The notes below the pieces were generated by a model. It was given only the letters and a program-made list of their open reading frames with translations, was not told where the DNA came from and did not search any database. Source: CAKMZU01 sp965248335 (GTDB lineage: Bacteria; Pseudomonadota; Gammaproteobacteria; Pseudomonadales; DT-91). Taken from it: a stretch of 64,000 nucleotides of DNA. The position numbers and the translations under genes are program-made. Shown piece by piece: positions 1 to 8,803 of this stretch (position 1 is its first letter; the number at the start of each line of letters is the position of its first letter). The stretch covers positions 1,612,001-1,676,000 of the forward strand of contig CBDFIY010000003.1 of NCBI GenBank assembly GCA_965248335.1, given 5' to 3'.

Positions 1-2
1 TC

Positions 3-1121
3 GAGACGGTCAAATCACAAGCGATTGAGCCACAGATGATTGAAAAGTTTGAAGTGCAAACACGGGATATGACGCTAGCAAATTTTAAAGTCAGCCGATT
101 GATGCAACAGCAAGATATGTGGGTACAGTTGATTCAAAAAATGGCGTTGGCTTGTGTGATTTGGCTAGGTGCAAAAAAAGTTATTCAGTTTGAACTCTCC
201 ATTGGTCAGTTGATTGCTTTTAATATGATGGCACAACATGCACTGCAGCCAATCACGAAACTGACTCAGCTATGGCGTGATTTTGTGCAAACCAAAGTGT
301 CGCTACTGCAGCTGGGCGATATTTTAAATACGCCATCTGAGGTTCAGCAGAGCGCTACTAAGGCTGATTTTTCTGGTGGTGATATTGTCTTCGACCAAAT
401 AAGTTTCCGGTATGACCTTAACGTATCACTGATTCTTGAGGGAGTGAGCTTAACGATACCACAAGGCCAGTCGGTTGCTATTATTGGCGAATCGGGCTCA
501 GGAAAAAGCACCGTGGTGAAATTGCTGCAAAAATTGTACTTGGCAGAGTCAGGCGAAATAACCATTGGCGATGAACCACTTTCTGACATACCTACCGATG
601 TGCTTCGCCGGCAAATAGGTGTGGTGTCGCAAGAGAATTTTCTCTTTAATAAAACCGTTCGTGAAAATATAGCCCTTAGAGACCCTTCAGCTACCTTATC
701 TCAAGTGATTGATGCCGCAAAACTTGCCGGTGCGCATGCCTTTATCGTGGCGCTCGATGAAGGCTACGACACCTTGATTGATGAAGGTGGCATGTCGTTA
801 TCCGGCGGACAAAAACAGCGTATCGCTATTGCACGTGCCTTGATGCAAGAGCCTTCAATTTTGATTTTTGATGAGGCAACTTCCGCGCTGGACGAAATAT
901 CGCAAAAACAGGTGCAAGACAATCTTATAGAATTATCGAAAAACCGAACCGTGATTACCATTGCGCACAGGCTTTCGACCATCAAACATTGCGACACGAT
1001 TTTTGTATTCAAGGATAAAGGTGTTTATGAATCGGGTTCGCATGAATGTTTGATATCAGATAAAAATACGGAATACGCAAAATTATGGCGTTACCAAACA
1101 CAGGCGAAGGATTCGCAATGA
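3..1121 (+). CDS. rtxB: Type I secretion ABC transporter ATPase/permease, 5'-truncated by the window edge
   Basis: Inner-membrane ABC exporter subunit of a type I secretion system. The frame is open to the first bases of the window, so the N-terminal part lies outside it. The visible part ends the membrane domain and carries a complete nucleotide-binding domain: Walker A GESGSGKST, signature LSGGQKQR, Walker B ILIFDEATSALD and an H-loop histidine in TIAHRLST. It overlaps the downstream HlyD-family gene by ATGA, and a second, different ABC gene follows that. The ABC-HlyD-ABC order matches the known rtxB-rtxD-rtxE arrangement, in which two ABC proteins are thought to work together with TolC. 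The rtxB name rests on that order only. The exported substrate is not visible here. Confidence 0.85.
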   Translation, partial: ETVKSQAIEPQMIEKFEVQTRDMTLANFKVSRLMQQQDMWVQLIQKMALACVIWLGAKKVIQFELSIGQLIAFNMMAQHALQPITKLTQLWRDFVQTKVSLLQLGDILNTPSEVQQSATKADFSGGDIVFDQISFRYDLNVSLILEGVSLTIPQGQSVAIIGESGSGKSTVVKLLQKLYLAESGEITIGDEPLSDIPTDVLRRQIGVVSQENFLFNKTVRENIALRDPSATLSQVIDAAKLAGAHAFIVALDEGYDTLIDEGGMSLSGGQKQRIAIARALMQEPSILIFDEATSALDEISQKQVQDNLIELSKNRTVITIAHRLSTIKHCDTIFVFKDKGVYESGSHECLISDKNTEYAKLWRYQTQAKDSQ

Positions 1122-2290
1122 AACCCATCAATTTGTTACATAGCACCCTGTTTAAGCAAGTTGCAGCCAAAGACAAGCAATGGGCGCTGGATTTTCTGCC
1201 TGAGTATCAGGTTATCCTTCAGTCTTCACCTTCGAGTGTTGGTCGTTATCTCGGGATATTGATTTGCTTGTTATTACTGTTTTTTATTTTGTGGGCATGC
1301 TTGTTATCAATGGATATTGTCGCAACAACGCATGGCAAGCTTACACCAGCGGCGGGTACGAAAGTTATTCAATCGAGTACGTTAGGTGTTGTTGTCAATT
1401 TGCCGGTTAAAAATGGCGATAAAGTCGATCGTGGTCAGCTGTTGGTACAGTTCGATGATGATGAGTACCAAGCTAAGGCTTTGTCGATCAAGGGGCTGAT
1501 GCTTGATGCGCAACTCGAAATTGCGCGGCTTGAAGCCTTGCAATCAGAAGACCCAGAAAATGCATTTAAGCCACCTGTAGGGTTAACCCCGGAACAATTA
1601 TCGGCGGCAAGAGACCGATTAAGAACCACACAATATTATTACCAAACGCAGATTGAAGGCCTAAAAATCAGCCCGTCCGAAGCGGGAAAGCCTAATATCA
1701 GTAACACAACATTAAGGGTGCGTGCATTCAAGTCTGAATTCCATGAAAAAATATATGCCAATTTATTGCGCTCTAAAAACCGCTTGCTTGAATTGACGGC
1801 AACTTTTACTGAAGTTGAAGAAGCCATTTCATCACGCGTGGTTTATTCACCCGTTGTCGGTACGGTACAAGAACTCAAGATAACGACATTAGGTGCAGTG
1901 GCACAGCCTGCAGAGAAAATCATGGTGATTGTGCCTGAGGAAGTGACTTTGCAGGCAATCGTGATGATCCCGAGTAAAGATAGAGGGTTTATTCGGGTGG
2001 GTCAGCAGGCTGAGATTAAAATTGATAGTTTTCCCTATACACGTTTCGGCATGATTGAGGGTACGGTTGCGCACATTGCGAAGGATGCCATTGCTCATGA
2101 AAGACAGGGGCTACTTTACCCAGCCAAAATAGACCTTAAAAAACAATTCATACAAACAAAAGTTGATGTGAAAACGTTGCAATCGGGTATGAAAGTCACT
2201 GCTGAGATAAAAACGGGCCGTCGCCGCATTATTAGTTACCTATTAAGTCCACTTCAAGAATATCAAACTGAGACCTTGAGGGAGCGGTAA
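1118..2290 (+). CDS. rtxD: HlyD-family membrane fusion protein of a type I secretion system
   Basis: Periplasmic adaptor linking the inner-membrane ABC pair to a TolC-type outer-membrane channel. Starting at the ATG at 1118 (upstream AAGG; overlaps the previous stop as ATGA) gives 390 residues, usual for HlyD. An upstream ATG at 1085 would add 11 residues overlapping the ABC gene and is less likely. One N-terminal transmembrane segment (about residues 45-70, LLLLFFILWACLLSMD) is followed by a biotinyl-lipoyl-like half motif (VVNLPVKNGDKVDRGQLLVQ), a helical hairpin and the C-terminal beta-barrel with SGMKVTAEI. The stop overlaps the next gene's start (TAATG), so the three genes are tightly coupled. 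Confidence 0.88.
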   Translation: MKPINLLHSTLFKQVAAKDKQWALDFLPEYQVILQSSPSSVGRYLGILICLLLLFFILWACLLSMDIVATTHGKLTPAAGTKVIQSSTLGVVVNLPVKNGDKVDRGQLLVQFDDDEYQAKALSIKGLMLDAQLEIARLEALQSEDPENAFKPPVGLTPEQLSAARDRLRTTQYYYQTQIEGLKISPSEAGKPNISNTTLRVRAFKSEFHEKIYANLLRSKNRLLELTATFTEVEEAISSRVVYSPVVGTVQELKITTLGAVAQPAEKIMVIVPEEVTLQAIVMIPSKDRGFIRVGQQAEIKIDSFPYTRFGMIEGTVAHIAKDAIAHERQGLLYPAKIDLKKQFIQTKVDVKTLQSGMKVTAEIKTGRRRIISYLLSPLQEYQTETLRER

Positions 2291-4461
2291 TGGCACAAAG
2301 TAGTGATCAGCTCGTCAACACGGCATTATTTTCTTTCGAAACGGATGCTATAAATCAGCCCGGCGCTGACACGGGCCTTTTGGCATTGCTGCAAGTGGCA
2401 AAAGATTTTCAAATCCCTGTTGAATCTGATCAGCTTTTTCATGCGACCGGAAAGCCGGGTGAGACATTTGAATCACGGGATATTATTCGTCAGGCACAGC
2501 GGCTCGGATTGGTTGGGCAGGAAACGACGCTAAGACAATTAGCAGGAGGGTATGAGGCGACGTTTATCTTGATGAAGGGAAATGTATTTTTAACCGCGAG
2601 CTGGCATGATTCAGGGCAGTTACAAATAACCCACCCCGTTACCTTAAAAACAAAGGTGCTTGCACTTGATCATTTTTCCATAAATAACCCCGTGATACTG
2701 TTTAAGAAAAATCTGGATATCAGTACAGAGCCTCAAAAAAAATCGACCTTCGCTCAGTATGTGCCTTTGTTGATGAAGCACCGTCGCAGTATGATAAAAA
2801 TATTAGCTGCATCGTTAGTGATACAAGCATTTGCTTTAATCTCCCCAAAAGTTTTTCAGGTCATCATTGATAAGGTACTCGTTAACCGAGCAATTGATAC
2901 TTTAGAAGTTGTGGCTTTGGTACTTATTGCCATGGCGATCTATGAGCCTGTGATGCACTTTATTCGCTCAACATTATTTTCGCATTTATCCAGTTGCTTG
3001 AGTTCAGAAATGCTGAGTCAGATTTATCGGCATTTATTGTTTTTGCCTATGAGTTTTTTCCAGAAAATGCAGAGCGGTAATTTAATGGCGAGACTCAGAG
3101 AGCTCGACCATGTACGAAACTTCTTAGCAGGTTCAGCATTGATGTCAGTGGTTGATTTGATGTTTCTTTCCGTGTTTTTGGGCGTTATGTTTCTTTATTC
3201 AAAATCGCTGGCTTGGGTTGTCTTGGCAACGGTTGTGATTATTTTTATCGTATGGCTTTTGATTGCGCCCTTTTTCCAGAAGCGGGTTGAAAAAAGCTAT
3301 CAAATACATGCAGATAACGTAGGCTTTTTAACGGAGTCGGTAACAGGTATTGAAACCATCAAATCGACAGCCACAAATGCACACTTCAAGCAGGGATGGC
3401 AAGAGAGGCTTTCGGTTGAGCTGTTGGCCGGCTTACGAATGAAGCTTTTTGCCATTATCGCGTCGCAGGGTGTAGTCTTGATCCAAAAACTATCAACCGC
3501 AGTCATTTTATGGATAGGTACAACCTTGGTGATGACGAATAAACTTTCAGTGGGGGAGTTGGTTGCTTTTAATATGCTCGCATCGCATGTCACCCTGCCA
3601 ATTCTGCGTATTGCTCAGCTTTGGCAAGATTTACAACAAAGCAGAACGGCGCTGAAGCGATTAGGCATAATTCTGGATGCAAAAAAAGAAACAACGCTAA
3701 GTGCAGGAAAGTCTTCTCTAACGCACATAGAAGGGCGTCTCTGTTTTAAACAAGTTAGCTTTCGCTATGCAGATAATACACGCGAAATTTTAACCAAGCT
3801 CAGCTTCGATCTTGAAGCAAAAACGTGCTTGGGTATTACAGGGCAATCAGGCTCAGGAAAATCCAGTATCAGTAAACTGATACAAAAATTATATAAACCA
3901 CAATCTGGGCAAATTTTGATCGATGACGTTGATTTAACCATGGCCGATACAGCTACCTTAAGGCGGCAGCTCGGTATTGTGTTGCAAGAGAACCGATTAT
4001 TTAATGCAACCATTCGTGAAAATATCATCGTTTCTAATCCCTGTGTTAGCGAAGAAAAATTTAATGAAGCTGTGCAGCTATCGGGCGTTGATCGTATGGT
4101 TTCCTCCATGGATAATGGGTTTAATACGGAAGCTGGCGAGCAAGGATCAAAATTATCGGGTGGCCAAAAGCAACGCGTTGCCATTGCGCGGGCACTCATC
4201 AATGATCCGAGTATTGTTATTTTTGATGAAGCCACATCGGCCCTGGATTATGAGAGTGAGCAAGTGGTGCTTGAATGTATCCAGAAAATAAAAGCGCAAA
4301 GAACCTTGATTATTATCTCGCATCGGTTGAATGCACTGACGCTATGCGACAACGTTATTGCCTTGTCGCATGGATCGATTATCGAGCAGGGCACGCATAC
4401 AGAGTTGCTTGCGCTCAACGGGTATTATGCAAAACTTTGTCACCTTCAGTCGGATTGTTAG
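2290..4461 (+). CDS. rtxE: Type I secretion ABC transporter with degenerate C39-like N-terminal domain
   Basis: Full-length (723 aa) HlyB-type exporter. The first ~130 residues resemble a C39 peptidase domain but have no cysteine at the catalytic position (DTGLLALL where peptidases have a Q-C-G type motif). This is the non-cleaving C39-like domain that docks unprocessed RTX-type substrates. A six-helix membrane domain follows (about 160-440), then an ATPase with Walker A GQSGSGKSS, signature LSGGQKQR and Walker B IVIFDEATSALD. It is translationally coupled to the HlyD gene. The stop lies 2 bp before a palindromic repeat element, which may fold in the transcript end. Together with the first ABC gene it probably forms a heterodimer as proposed for RtxB/RtxE; the symbol is by arrangement. 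Confidence 0.87.
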   Translation: MAQSSDQLVNTALFSFETDAINQPGADTGLLALLQVAKDFQIPVESDQLFHATGKPGETFESRDIIRQAQRLGLVGQETTLRQLAGGYEATFILMKGNVFLTASWHDSGQLQITHPVTLKTKVLALDHFSINNPVILFKKNLDISTEPQKKSTFAQYVPLLMKHRRSMIKILAASLVIQAFALISPKVFQVIIDKVLVNRAIDTLEVVALVLIAMAIYEPVMHFIRSTLFSHLSSCLSSEMLSQIYRHLLFLPMSFFQKMQSGNLMARLRELDHVRNFLAGSALMSVVDLMFLSVFLGVMFLYSKSLAWVVLATVVIIFIVWLLIAPFFQKRVEKSYQIHADNVGFLTESVTGIETIKSTATNAHFKQGWQERLSVELLAGLRMKLFAIIASQGVVLIQKLSTAVILWIGTTLVMTNKLSVGELVAFNMLASHVTLPILRIAQLWQDLQQSRTALKRLGIILDAKKETTLSAGKSSLTHIEGRLCFKQVSFRYADNTREILTKLSFDLEAKTCLGITGQSGSGKSSISKLIQKLYKPQSGQILIDDVDLTMADTATLRRQLGIVLQENRLFNATIRENIIVSNPCVSEEKFNEAVQLSGVDRMVSSMDNGFNTEAGEQGSKLSGGQKQRVAIARALINDPSIVIFDEATSALDYESEQVVLECIQKIKAQRTLIIISHRLNALTLCDNVIALSHGSIIEQGTHTELLALNGYYAKLCHLQSDC

Positions 4462-4465
4462 CATA

Positions 4466-4588
4466 TACCTATCACTCTTGAAGATGCAAGGGCGTTGGCC
4501 GCGCTCGCTCACCCAATCACTTACTGATTGTAAGCTCATGGGGGGGCACTCGCTTGCCGCCTTCTTGCATCTCCAATACCGATGGGTA
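4466..4588 (+). repeat. Palindromic MITE-like repeat, copy A (full length)
   Basis: 123 bp between TA dinucleotides (4464-4465 and 4589-4590), with ends TACC...GGGTA. The two halves are imperfect inverted copies around GCTCGCTCACCC / GGGG..TCGCTTGCCGCC, so the transcript could fold into a long hairpin. It starts 4 bp after the stop of the second ABC gene. One of at least 14 copies in the window. Confidence 0.85.
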
Positions 4589-4730
4589 TATAAGACTGAT
4601 GCATAAAATTGTGACGCCGCCTTAATTATTTTCTCGGCATATTTTATGGCATAAGCTACCGTAAAGTGTTGTTATTTTCTATTTTTATCATCATCTTTCA
4701 AGCTACTTTTATAGGCTGGGTATTATCTCC

Positions 4731-5222
4731 ATGAACCTGAAGTGTTTTGATTTTGATGGGCCGTGGAGCAATATGCGTGGGTTTGACCCGATAGCCGTAA
4801 TGGTTTCAGGCTTTTGTGCTGACGAAGGCTCGATTGATGCGCCATTGATGCCAATGACGGATATTTACGCCGATTATTTAGCTGCTTATGTGGGCGCAGC
4901 GGCAGTTAATGCGACTTTGCGAAGAAGAGCAATTGAAGGGGGAAGCTATGAGATTAGACTCTCGTTAACACGTTTATCCATGTGGGCAAGAGAAATCGGG
5001 TTATTACCCCGTCAGTTGATTGTCGATAGTAACTTACCGTTTTCTGATGACCCTGATTTATCCAAGCCAAATAACGTAGAGCTAAAAAAGAACTATGGTG
5101 CATTTGGGGAGGTGACGTTCTTGCCCAGTCTTATACGCATGTCAAAAACCACGCCAAACTACGCGAGAGGCCCAGAGCCTTTTAGTGCATGGAAACCTTC
5201 ATGGGATGTATCTAAAAAGTAG
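4731..5222 (+). pseudogene. CaiB/BaiF family III CoA-transferase, C-terminal remnant
   Basis: The 163 residues match only the C-terminal third of family III CoA-transferases (usually ~400 aa): the DGPW..RGFDPIA segment, PLMPMTDIYADYLAAY, then RRAIEGGSYEIRLSLTR and the closing GEVTFLPSLIRMS..P. No coding continuation is seen upstream: a short AT-rich stretch leads back to repeat copy A. Intact enzymes move CoA between acyl acids. The catalytic Asp region of the N-terminal half is not present, so activity is unlikely. The remnant sits between two oppositely oriented repeat copies, suggesting erosion or capture by mobile DNA. It could still be translated from the ATG at 4731. Confidence 0.6.
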
Positions 5223-5767
5223 CCCACGATTCACCAATCAACAGAGCTACACTGCGTAAGAAAATATGCTGTGAGAGAACAAGAATAGATTGTCTCGTCA
5301 GTTACCGTAAAGTCTGATTTTCAGGAGGTTTCTTGGGCCCAGCAGTTAGTTTTACAAGGAAGCAATGGATCTCACTTCAATGAGATAAGTGCTAGAAAAA
5401 AGAGCGAAGATTGAATGAAAGTTATCCATAGTGTCAGTAGTACAGTTTATAGCCGTTTATAATGAACAACCTAGCCTTTAATTTTGATTATAAACTTTTA
5501 TTTTTACGTAGTTGATTGAAAAATATGGTTATTTCTTTAGGTTAAAAAATGATCAAGGTGGTGCGGTTGCTGTTTTCTTAGAGGCTTATCGAGATATAGA
5601 CGATTTATCCAAAACCTTATCCACAAGAATTGTGGATAAGGTGACAGAAAGATGACAGCTAAAAGCTGAAGGTTTGTATTAACGTTTGGTAGGTATTTAC
5701 CGAGATGGGTATAGGTGTTGATCAGATGTATAGAATCCCTATTTTTGATAGAGGGGCGGTGGATATT
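5223..5767. other. Non-coding stretch, no recognised feature
   Basis: About 545 bp between the CoA-transferase remnant and repeat copy B. Both strands contain only short frames without family resemblance. No RNA gene, terminator or IS end was recognised. It is probably decayed sequence in a mobile-DNA zone. Confidence 0.5.
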
Positions 5768-5769
5768 TA

Positions 5770-5893
5770 TACCCATCGGAATTGGAGATGCAAGAAGGCG
5801 GCAAGCGAGTGCCCCCCCATGAGCTTACAGTCGGTAAGTGATTGGGGTGAGCGAGTGCGGCCAACGCCCTTGCATCTTCAAGGGTGATGGGTA
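5770..5893 (-). repeat. Palindromic MITE-like repeat, copy B (full length, reverse orientation)
   Basis: 124 bp, starting TACCCATCGGAATTGGAGAT and ending GATGGGTA, flanked by TA (5768-5769 and 5894-5895). It is inverted relative to copy A; the pair brackets the CoA-transferase remnant. The IS630 element begins 22 bp after its end. Confidence 0.85.
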
Positions 5894-5915
5894 TATAAGG
5901 CTAGTACATCCTCTA

Positions 5916-7011
5916 TACCCATCGCTATTGAAAGTACTTGATTTATAAAGAGTAAATAATCATAGTGCGCAGATGCTGAAAATCGACCTGACAAAAAACG
6001 AAAAACTTGCACTGGAATTGCGTCATAAGCAAGCAAGAGACAGTAGAGAAAGTGATCGTTTGAAGGTCGTTTTGTTGCGGTCGGAAGGCTGGTCGACAAG
6101 AATGATCGCTCAGGCATTAAGAAAAGATGAGTCCACGATTGTTCGGCATCTTAATGATTACCTAAATGATGAAAAGTTATTATCAACCAATGGCGGCTCC
6201 AAAGGTTACCTAGATAACGAGCAATCTCAGTTGCTGGTTACTCATTTGTCAGGAAAAATATATACCCAAGTGAGCCAAATTGGTCATTATATTAAAACAA
6301 CTTGGGGTGTGCAGTTTAGTGTTTCAGGGCTAACCCAGTGGTTACACCAAAAGGGTTTCAGCTATAAAAAGCCTAAAGGCATTCCACATAAGTTTGATGT
6401 TGAAAAACAAGCGCAATTTATTGAAAAGTATGAAGCGCTAAAAGCTGAGCTATCAGAGGGTGAAGCCTTACTGTTCATGGACGCAGTTCATCCAACTCAA
6501 GCAACAAAAATCACATCGGGATGGATCAAAACGGGTGTCGATAAACCCATAGAGACCACGGGAAGTCGGACACGGCTCAATATAATAGGTGCTATCGAAC
6601 TCACCCATATAGAAGAAGCTATTATTGGCCAATATGACACCGTTAATGGCGATTCGATTATTGAATTTTTCCATAAAATACGAGCACATTATAGTGAGAA
6701 GACAGTGCATTTAGTTTTAGATGGAGCTGGCTATCATAAATCCAAGGCTGTCCTGAGCGCTGCGGACAAGTTAGGCATTAAACTTCACACCTTGCCACCA
6801 TACAGCCCAAATCTAAACCCCATAGAGCGGCTGTGGAAGGTGATGAACGAAAAAGTCAGGAATAACCAGTACTTTTCCACGGCAAAGGATTTTAAAAATA
6901 AAATTAGCGAGTTTTTTGAAAAAATACTACCTGAAATTGGCGCTGATTTAGGCAGTAGAATTAATGATAATTTCCAACAGCTAAATCGCGCACCTTGAAG
7001 TCAGTTGGGTA
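5916..7011 (+). mobile_element. IS630-family insertion sequence, copy 1
   Basis: 1096-bp element with ends TACCCATCGC... and ...AGTTGGGTA, flanked on both sides by TA (5914-5915 and 7012-7013), the usual IS630/Tc1 target duplication. Boundaries are fixed by comparison with the inverted copy at 31641-32736, which has the same length; only two base differences were noticed. It carries one transposase gene. Its terminal TACCCATCG resembles the ends of the short palindromic repeats. Confidence 0.9.
5973..6998 (+). CDS. IS630-family transposase
   Basis: 341-aa DDE transposase. An N-terminal helix-turn-helix region (GWSTRMIAQALRKDESTIVR, about residues 35-55) recognises the ends. Catalytic acidic residues sit in LFMDAVHPTQ, VHLVLDGAGYH and SPNLNPIERLWK, the D...D-34-E spacing typical of IS630. 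The single uninterrupted frame fills almost the whole element. It differs from the second copy at the last residue (Pro versus His). Confidence 0.92.
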   Translation: MLKIDLTKNEKLALELRHKQARDSRESDRLKVVLLRSEGWSTRMIAQALRKDESTIVRHLNDYLNDEKLLSTNGGSKGYLDNEQSQLLVTHLSGKIYTQVSQIGHYIKTTWGVQFSVSGLTQWLHQKGFSYKKPKGIPHKFDVEKQAQFIEKYEALKAELSEGEALLFMDAVHPTQATKITSGWIKTGVDKPIETTGSRTRLNIIGAIELTHIEEAIIGQYDTVNGDSIIEFFHKIRAHYSEKTVHLVLDGAGYHKSKAVLSAADKLGIKLHTLPPYSPNLNPIERLWKVMNEKVRNNQYFSTAKDFKNKISEFFEKILPEIGADLGSRINDNFQQLNRAP

Positions 7012-7062
7012 TAAATCCGATTATAGGGTTTAGTTTTATGCTTTTTTAGTCATTTAATCACT

Positions 7063-7086
7063 GGATTCCCACGAAGGCGGGAATCC
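7063..7086. repeat. Short REP-like hairpin GGATTCCC-N8-GGGAATCC
   Basis: Perfect 8-bp inverted repeat with an 8-base spacer, just downstream of apt (which is on the minus strand). A related but imperfect hairpin (ATTCCTGC...GCGGGAAT) occurs at 43988-44007. Such GGATTCCCGC palindromes are common dispersed repeats in proteobacteria. Here it could also act at the end of the apt transcript. Confidence 0.5.
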
Positions 7087-7116
7087 ATTATCAGACAAAC
7101 CTTTTAAAATTATGTA

Positions 7117-7671
7117 TTAAGTATCATTAAATGCCATCAGCGATTGTGTGTGAGTGTTTTTTAGTTTTTCCTTGCCTTTTAAACCTAATAATTCAATTAA
7201 AAAGGCAAAACTGATCACCTGCCCACCGGCTTTTTCAACAAGGCTAACGGCAGCCTGAGCTGTACCACCCGTGGCTAATAAATCATCAATCAATAAGGCT
7301 TTCTTTTGTGTTTTGAAGGTGTCTGTATGAATTTCAAGGGTCGACTCACCATATTCAAGCGCATAAGATTGTTCGTACGTATTAAATGGCAGTTTTCCTT
7401 TCTTTCGAATTAGCGCGAGGCCGCAGCCGAGTTTGTAAGCTAAAGCGCTGGCTAATATAAAACCTCTCGCATCAATGCCGACGACAATATCCGGTTTGTT
7501 TTCTGAATAAAGTGCTGCCAAACGATTGACGGATAGGTACAAGCCTTCTGGGTCGGCTAAAAGCGTTGTAATGTCGTAAAACTGAATACCTTTCTTGGGG
7601 AAGTCGGGTATTACGCGTAGCTTATTGACTAAATCTTCATTTCTCATTGAGGGGGAATCTATCATGGTCAT
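7117..7671 (-). CDS. apt: Adenine phosphoribosyltransferase
   Basis: Cytoplasmic purine-salvage enzyme converting adenine and PRPP to AMP and pyrophosphate. At 184 aa it is the usual Apt length. The PRPP-binding motif is ALLIDDLLATGGTA near residue 130. The conserved N-terminal segment FPKKGIQFYDITTLLADPEG and VGIDARGFIL are present. The frame offers ATG codons at residues 1, 3 and 9; none has a strong ribosome binding site, so the exact start is uncertain by a few residues. It stands alone between the IS630 copy and a palindromic repeat, in the same orientation as the nucleosidase and lexA upstream of it. Confidence 0.93.
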   Translation of the reverse strand: MTMIDSPSMRNEDLVNKLRVIPDFPKKGIQFYDITTLLADPEGLYLSVNRLAALYSENKPDIVVGIDARGFILASALAYKLGCGLALIRKKGKLPFNTYEQSYALEYGESTLEIHTDTFKTQKKALLIDDLLATGGTAQAAVSLVEKAGGQVISFAFLIELLGLKGKEKLKNTHTQSLMAFNDT

Positions 7672-7817
7672 AACCAGTTTTCAGGGCAGGTGATCAGGGG
7701 TGAGTGATCAGGATAATTTAAATTTTTTAAGGTAATCAAAATACGTGAGTTCATGCTTTGCGTGTAGGATAAATACAAAGTTACTGAGAGCATAGCAAAA
7801 CTTTCCATAGTGCTATA

Positions 7818-7931
7818 TACCGATCACCCTTGAAGATGCAAGGGCGTTGGCCCTCCAATCACTTACTGACTGTAAGCTCATGGGAATTCGTTCGCTTGCC
7901 GCCTTCTTGCATCTTCAATTCCGAAGGGGAT
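7818..7931 (+). repeat. Palindromic MITE-like repeat, copy C (right end decayed)
   Basis: The left end TACCGATCACCCTTGAAGAT after TA (7816-7817) is intact. The right end reads CCGAAGGGGATCG instead of CCGATGGGTATA, so the right terminal repeat has mutated. It lies between apt and the nucleosidase gene. Confidence 0.75.
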
Positions 7932-7975
7932 CGATGTTGACGCTCTTGTTGCTGCCGATTATTGTGGCGTTAGTC

Positions 7976-8683
7976 TTATGGTAATTGTACGTGCTGGAGG
8001 ACGCTTAAGAGTGTGTCTTTAAGTTTGGAAGATGCTTGGTTGAGGTTTCTTAGAAATTCCTCTTCGGTCGTGTGTTTTTCGCAGTCGACGATATCCGTTA
8101 CTGATTTAATGCCTACCCAGTGCGTATCAAGCGACTGACATACATAGGCAATAGCGGCGAGTTCCATTTCTTTACAATCGGCCTCGCCATTTATCATGAT
8201 CGATAAATCTTGCTCGGAGGCCGTAAGAGAGCTGCCCGTTGTTACACGCCCAGATTTGATGTCAACGGGAGAGGCGAAGGTGATTTTGCTGGGCTGAAAA
8301 TAGCCACTGGCAAAGCCTTGGAAGTTATCAAGGGGGATGCGTCTATCGTGGTAAAAGACAGGCTCTGTTGATAGGTACACATCGCCAATCATCGCGCCCC
8401 TTGCCTTAAATCCACCACAAGTACCGGCATTAATGACAAGCTCAGGTTTGAAATAGTTAATGGATTCATAGGCGATTAGGCTGGCGTTTTGTGGCCCAAT
8501 GCGATCGATGGCATGTTCAGATTCTAAGCCCGGGAGTGCGAAAATGATGTCATGACCAAAGCATTCGGCTTGATGGTATTGGTGGCCGGGGAAGCAATCG
8601 ATAATATCGAGAGGGGCTGGCTGAATCATTTCTTTAATCGCGGAAAACTCAGATTGCATAGCCATAATGACGACGATTTTCAT
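7976..8683 (-). CDS. 5'-methylthioadenosine/S-adenosylhomocysteine nucleosidase-like protein
   Basis: Member of the PNP/UDP phosphorylase family; cleaves the glycosidic bond of MTA or SAH in the methionine-salvage and activated-methyl pathways. Diagnostic segments: MKIVVIMAMQSEF at the start, INAGTCGGF (phosphate/ribose-site glycine loop), MELAAIAYVC (the M-E pair that contacts ribose) and IKSVTDIVD with the catalytic aspartate. I place the start at the ATG at 8683 because the family begins with this strand. An ATG at 8734, preceded by AAGGG, would add 17 residues and cannot be excluded. About 235 aa, close to plant-type MTA nucleosidases. Confidence 0.82.
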   Translation of the reverse strand: MKIVVIMAMQSEFSAIKEMIQPAPLDIIDCFPGHQYHQAECFGHDIIFALPGLESEHAIDRIGPQNASLIAYESINYFKPELVINAGTCGGFKARGAMIGDVYLSTEPVFYHDRRIPLDNFQGFASGYFQPSKITFASPVDIKSGRVTTGSSLTASEQDLSIMINGEADCKEMELAAIAYVCQSLDTHWVGIKSVTDIVDCEKHTTEEEFLRNLNQASSKLKDTLLSVLQHVQLP

Positions 8684-8803
8684 TTTAATACCCGTTTTTG
8701 AAGGCAAGCGTGCGACGACTTTGTAAATAAGCATCTTGCCCTTAAGGGGGGGAAGGCAAGATGTTGAATGGCTTTATTACTGTATTGATCAAGGCCGCTT
8801 GCG

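Noticed and set aside
4275..4606. Short frames over the end of the second ABC gene and repeat A
   Set aside because: Shadow frames of the ABC gene and the palindrome; the same translated segments recur at other repeat copies.
5878..6117. Minus-strand frame across the IS630 left end (and its twin at 32535-32801)
   Set aside because: It lies opposite the transposase start and repeats only because the IS is repeated; no ribosome binding site or domain.
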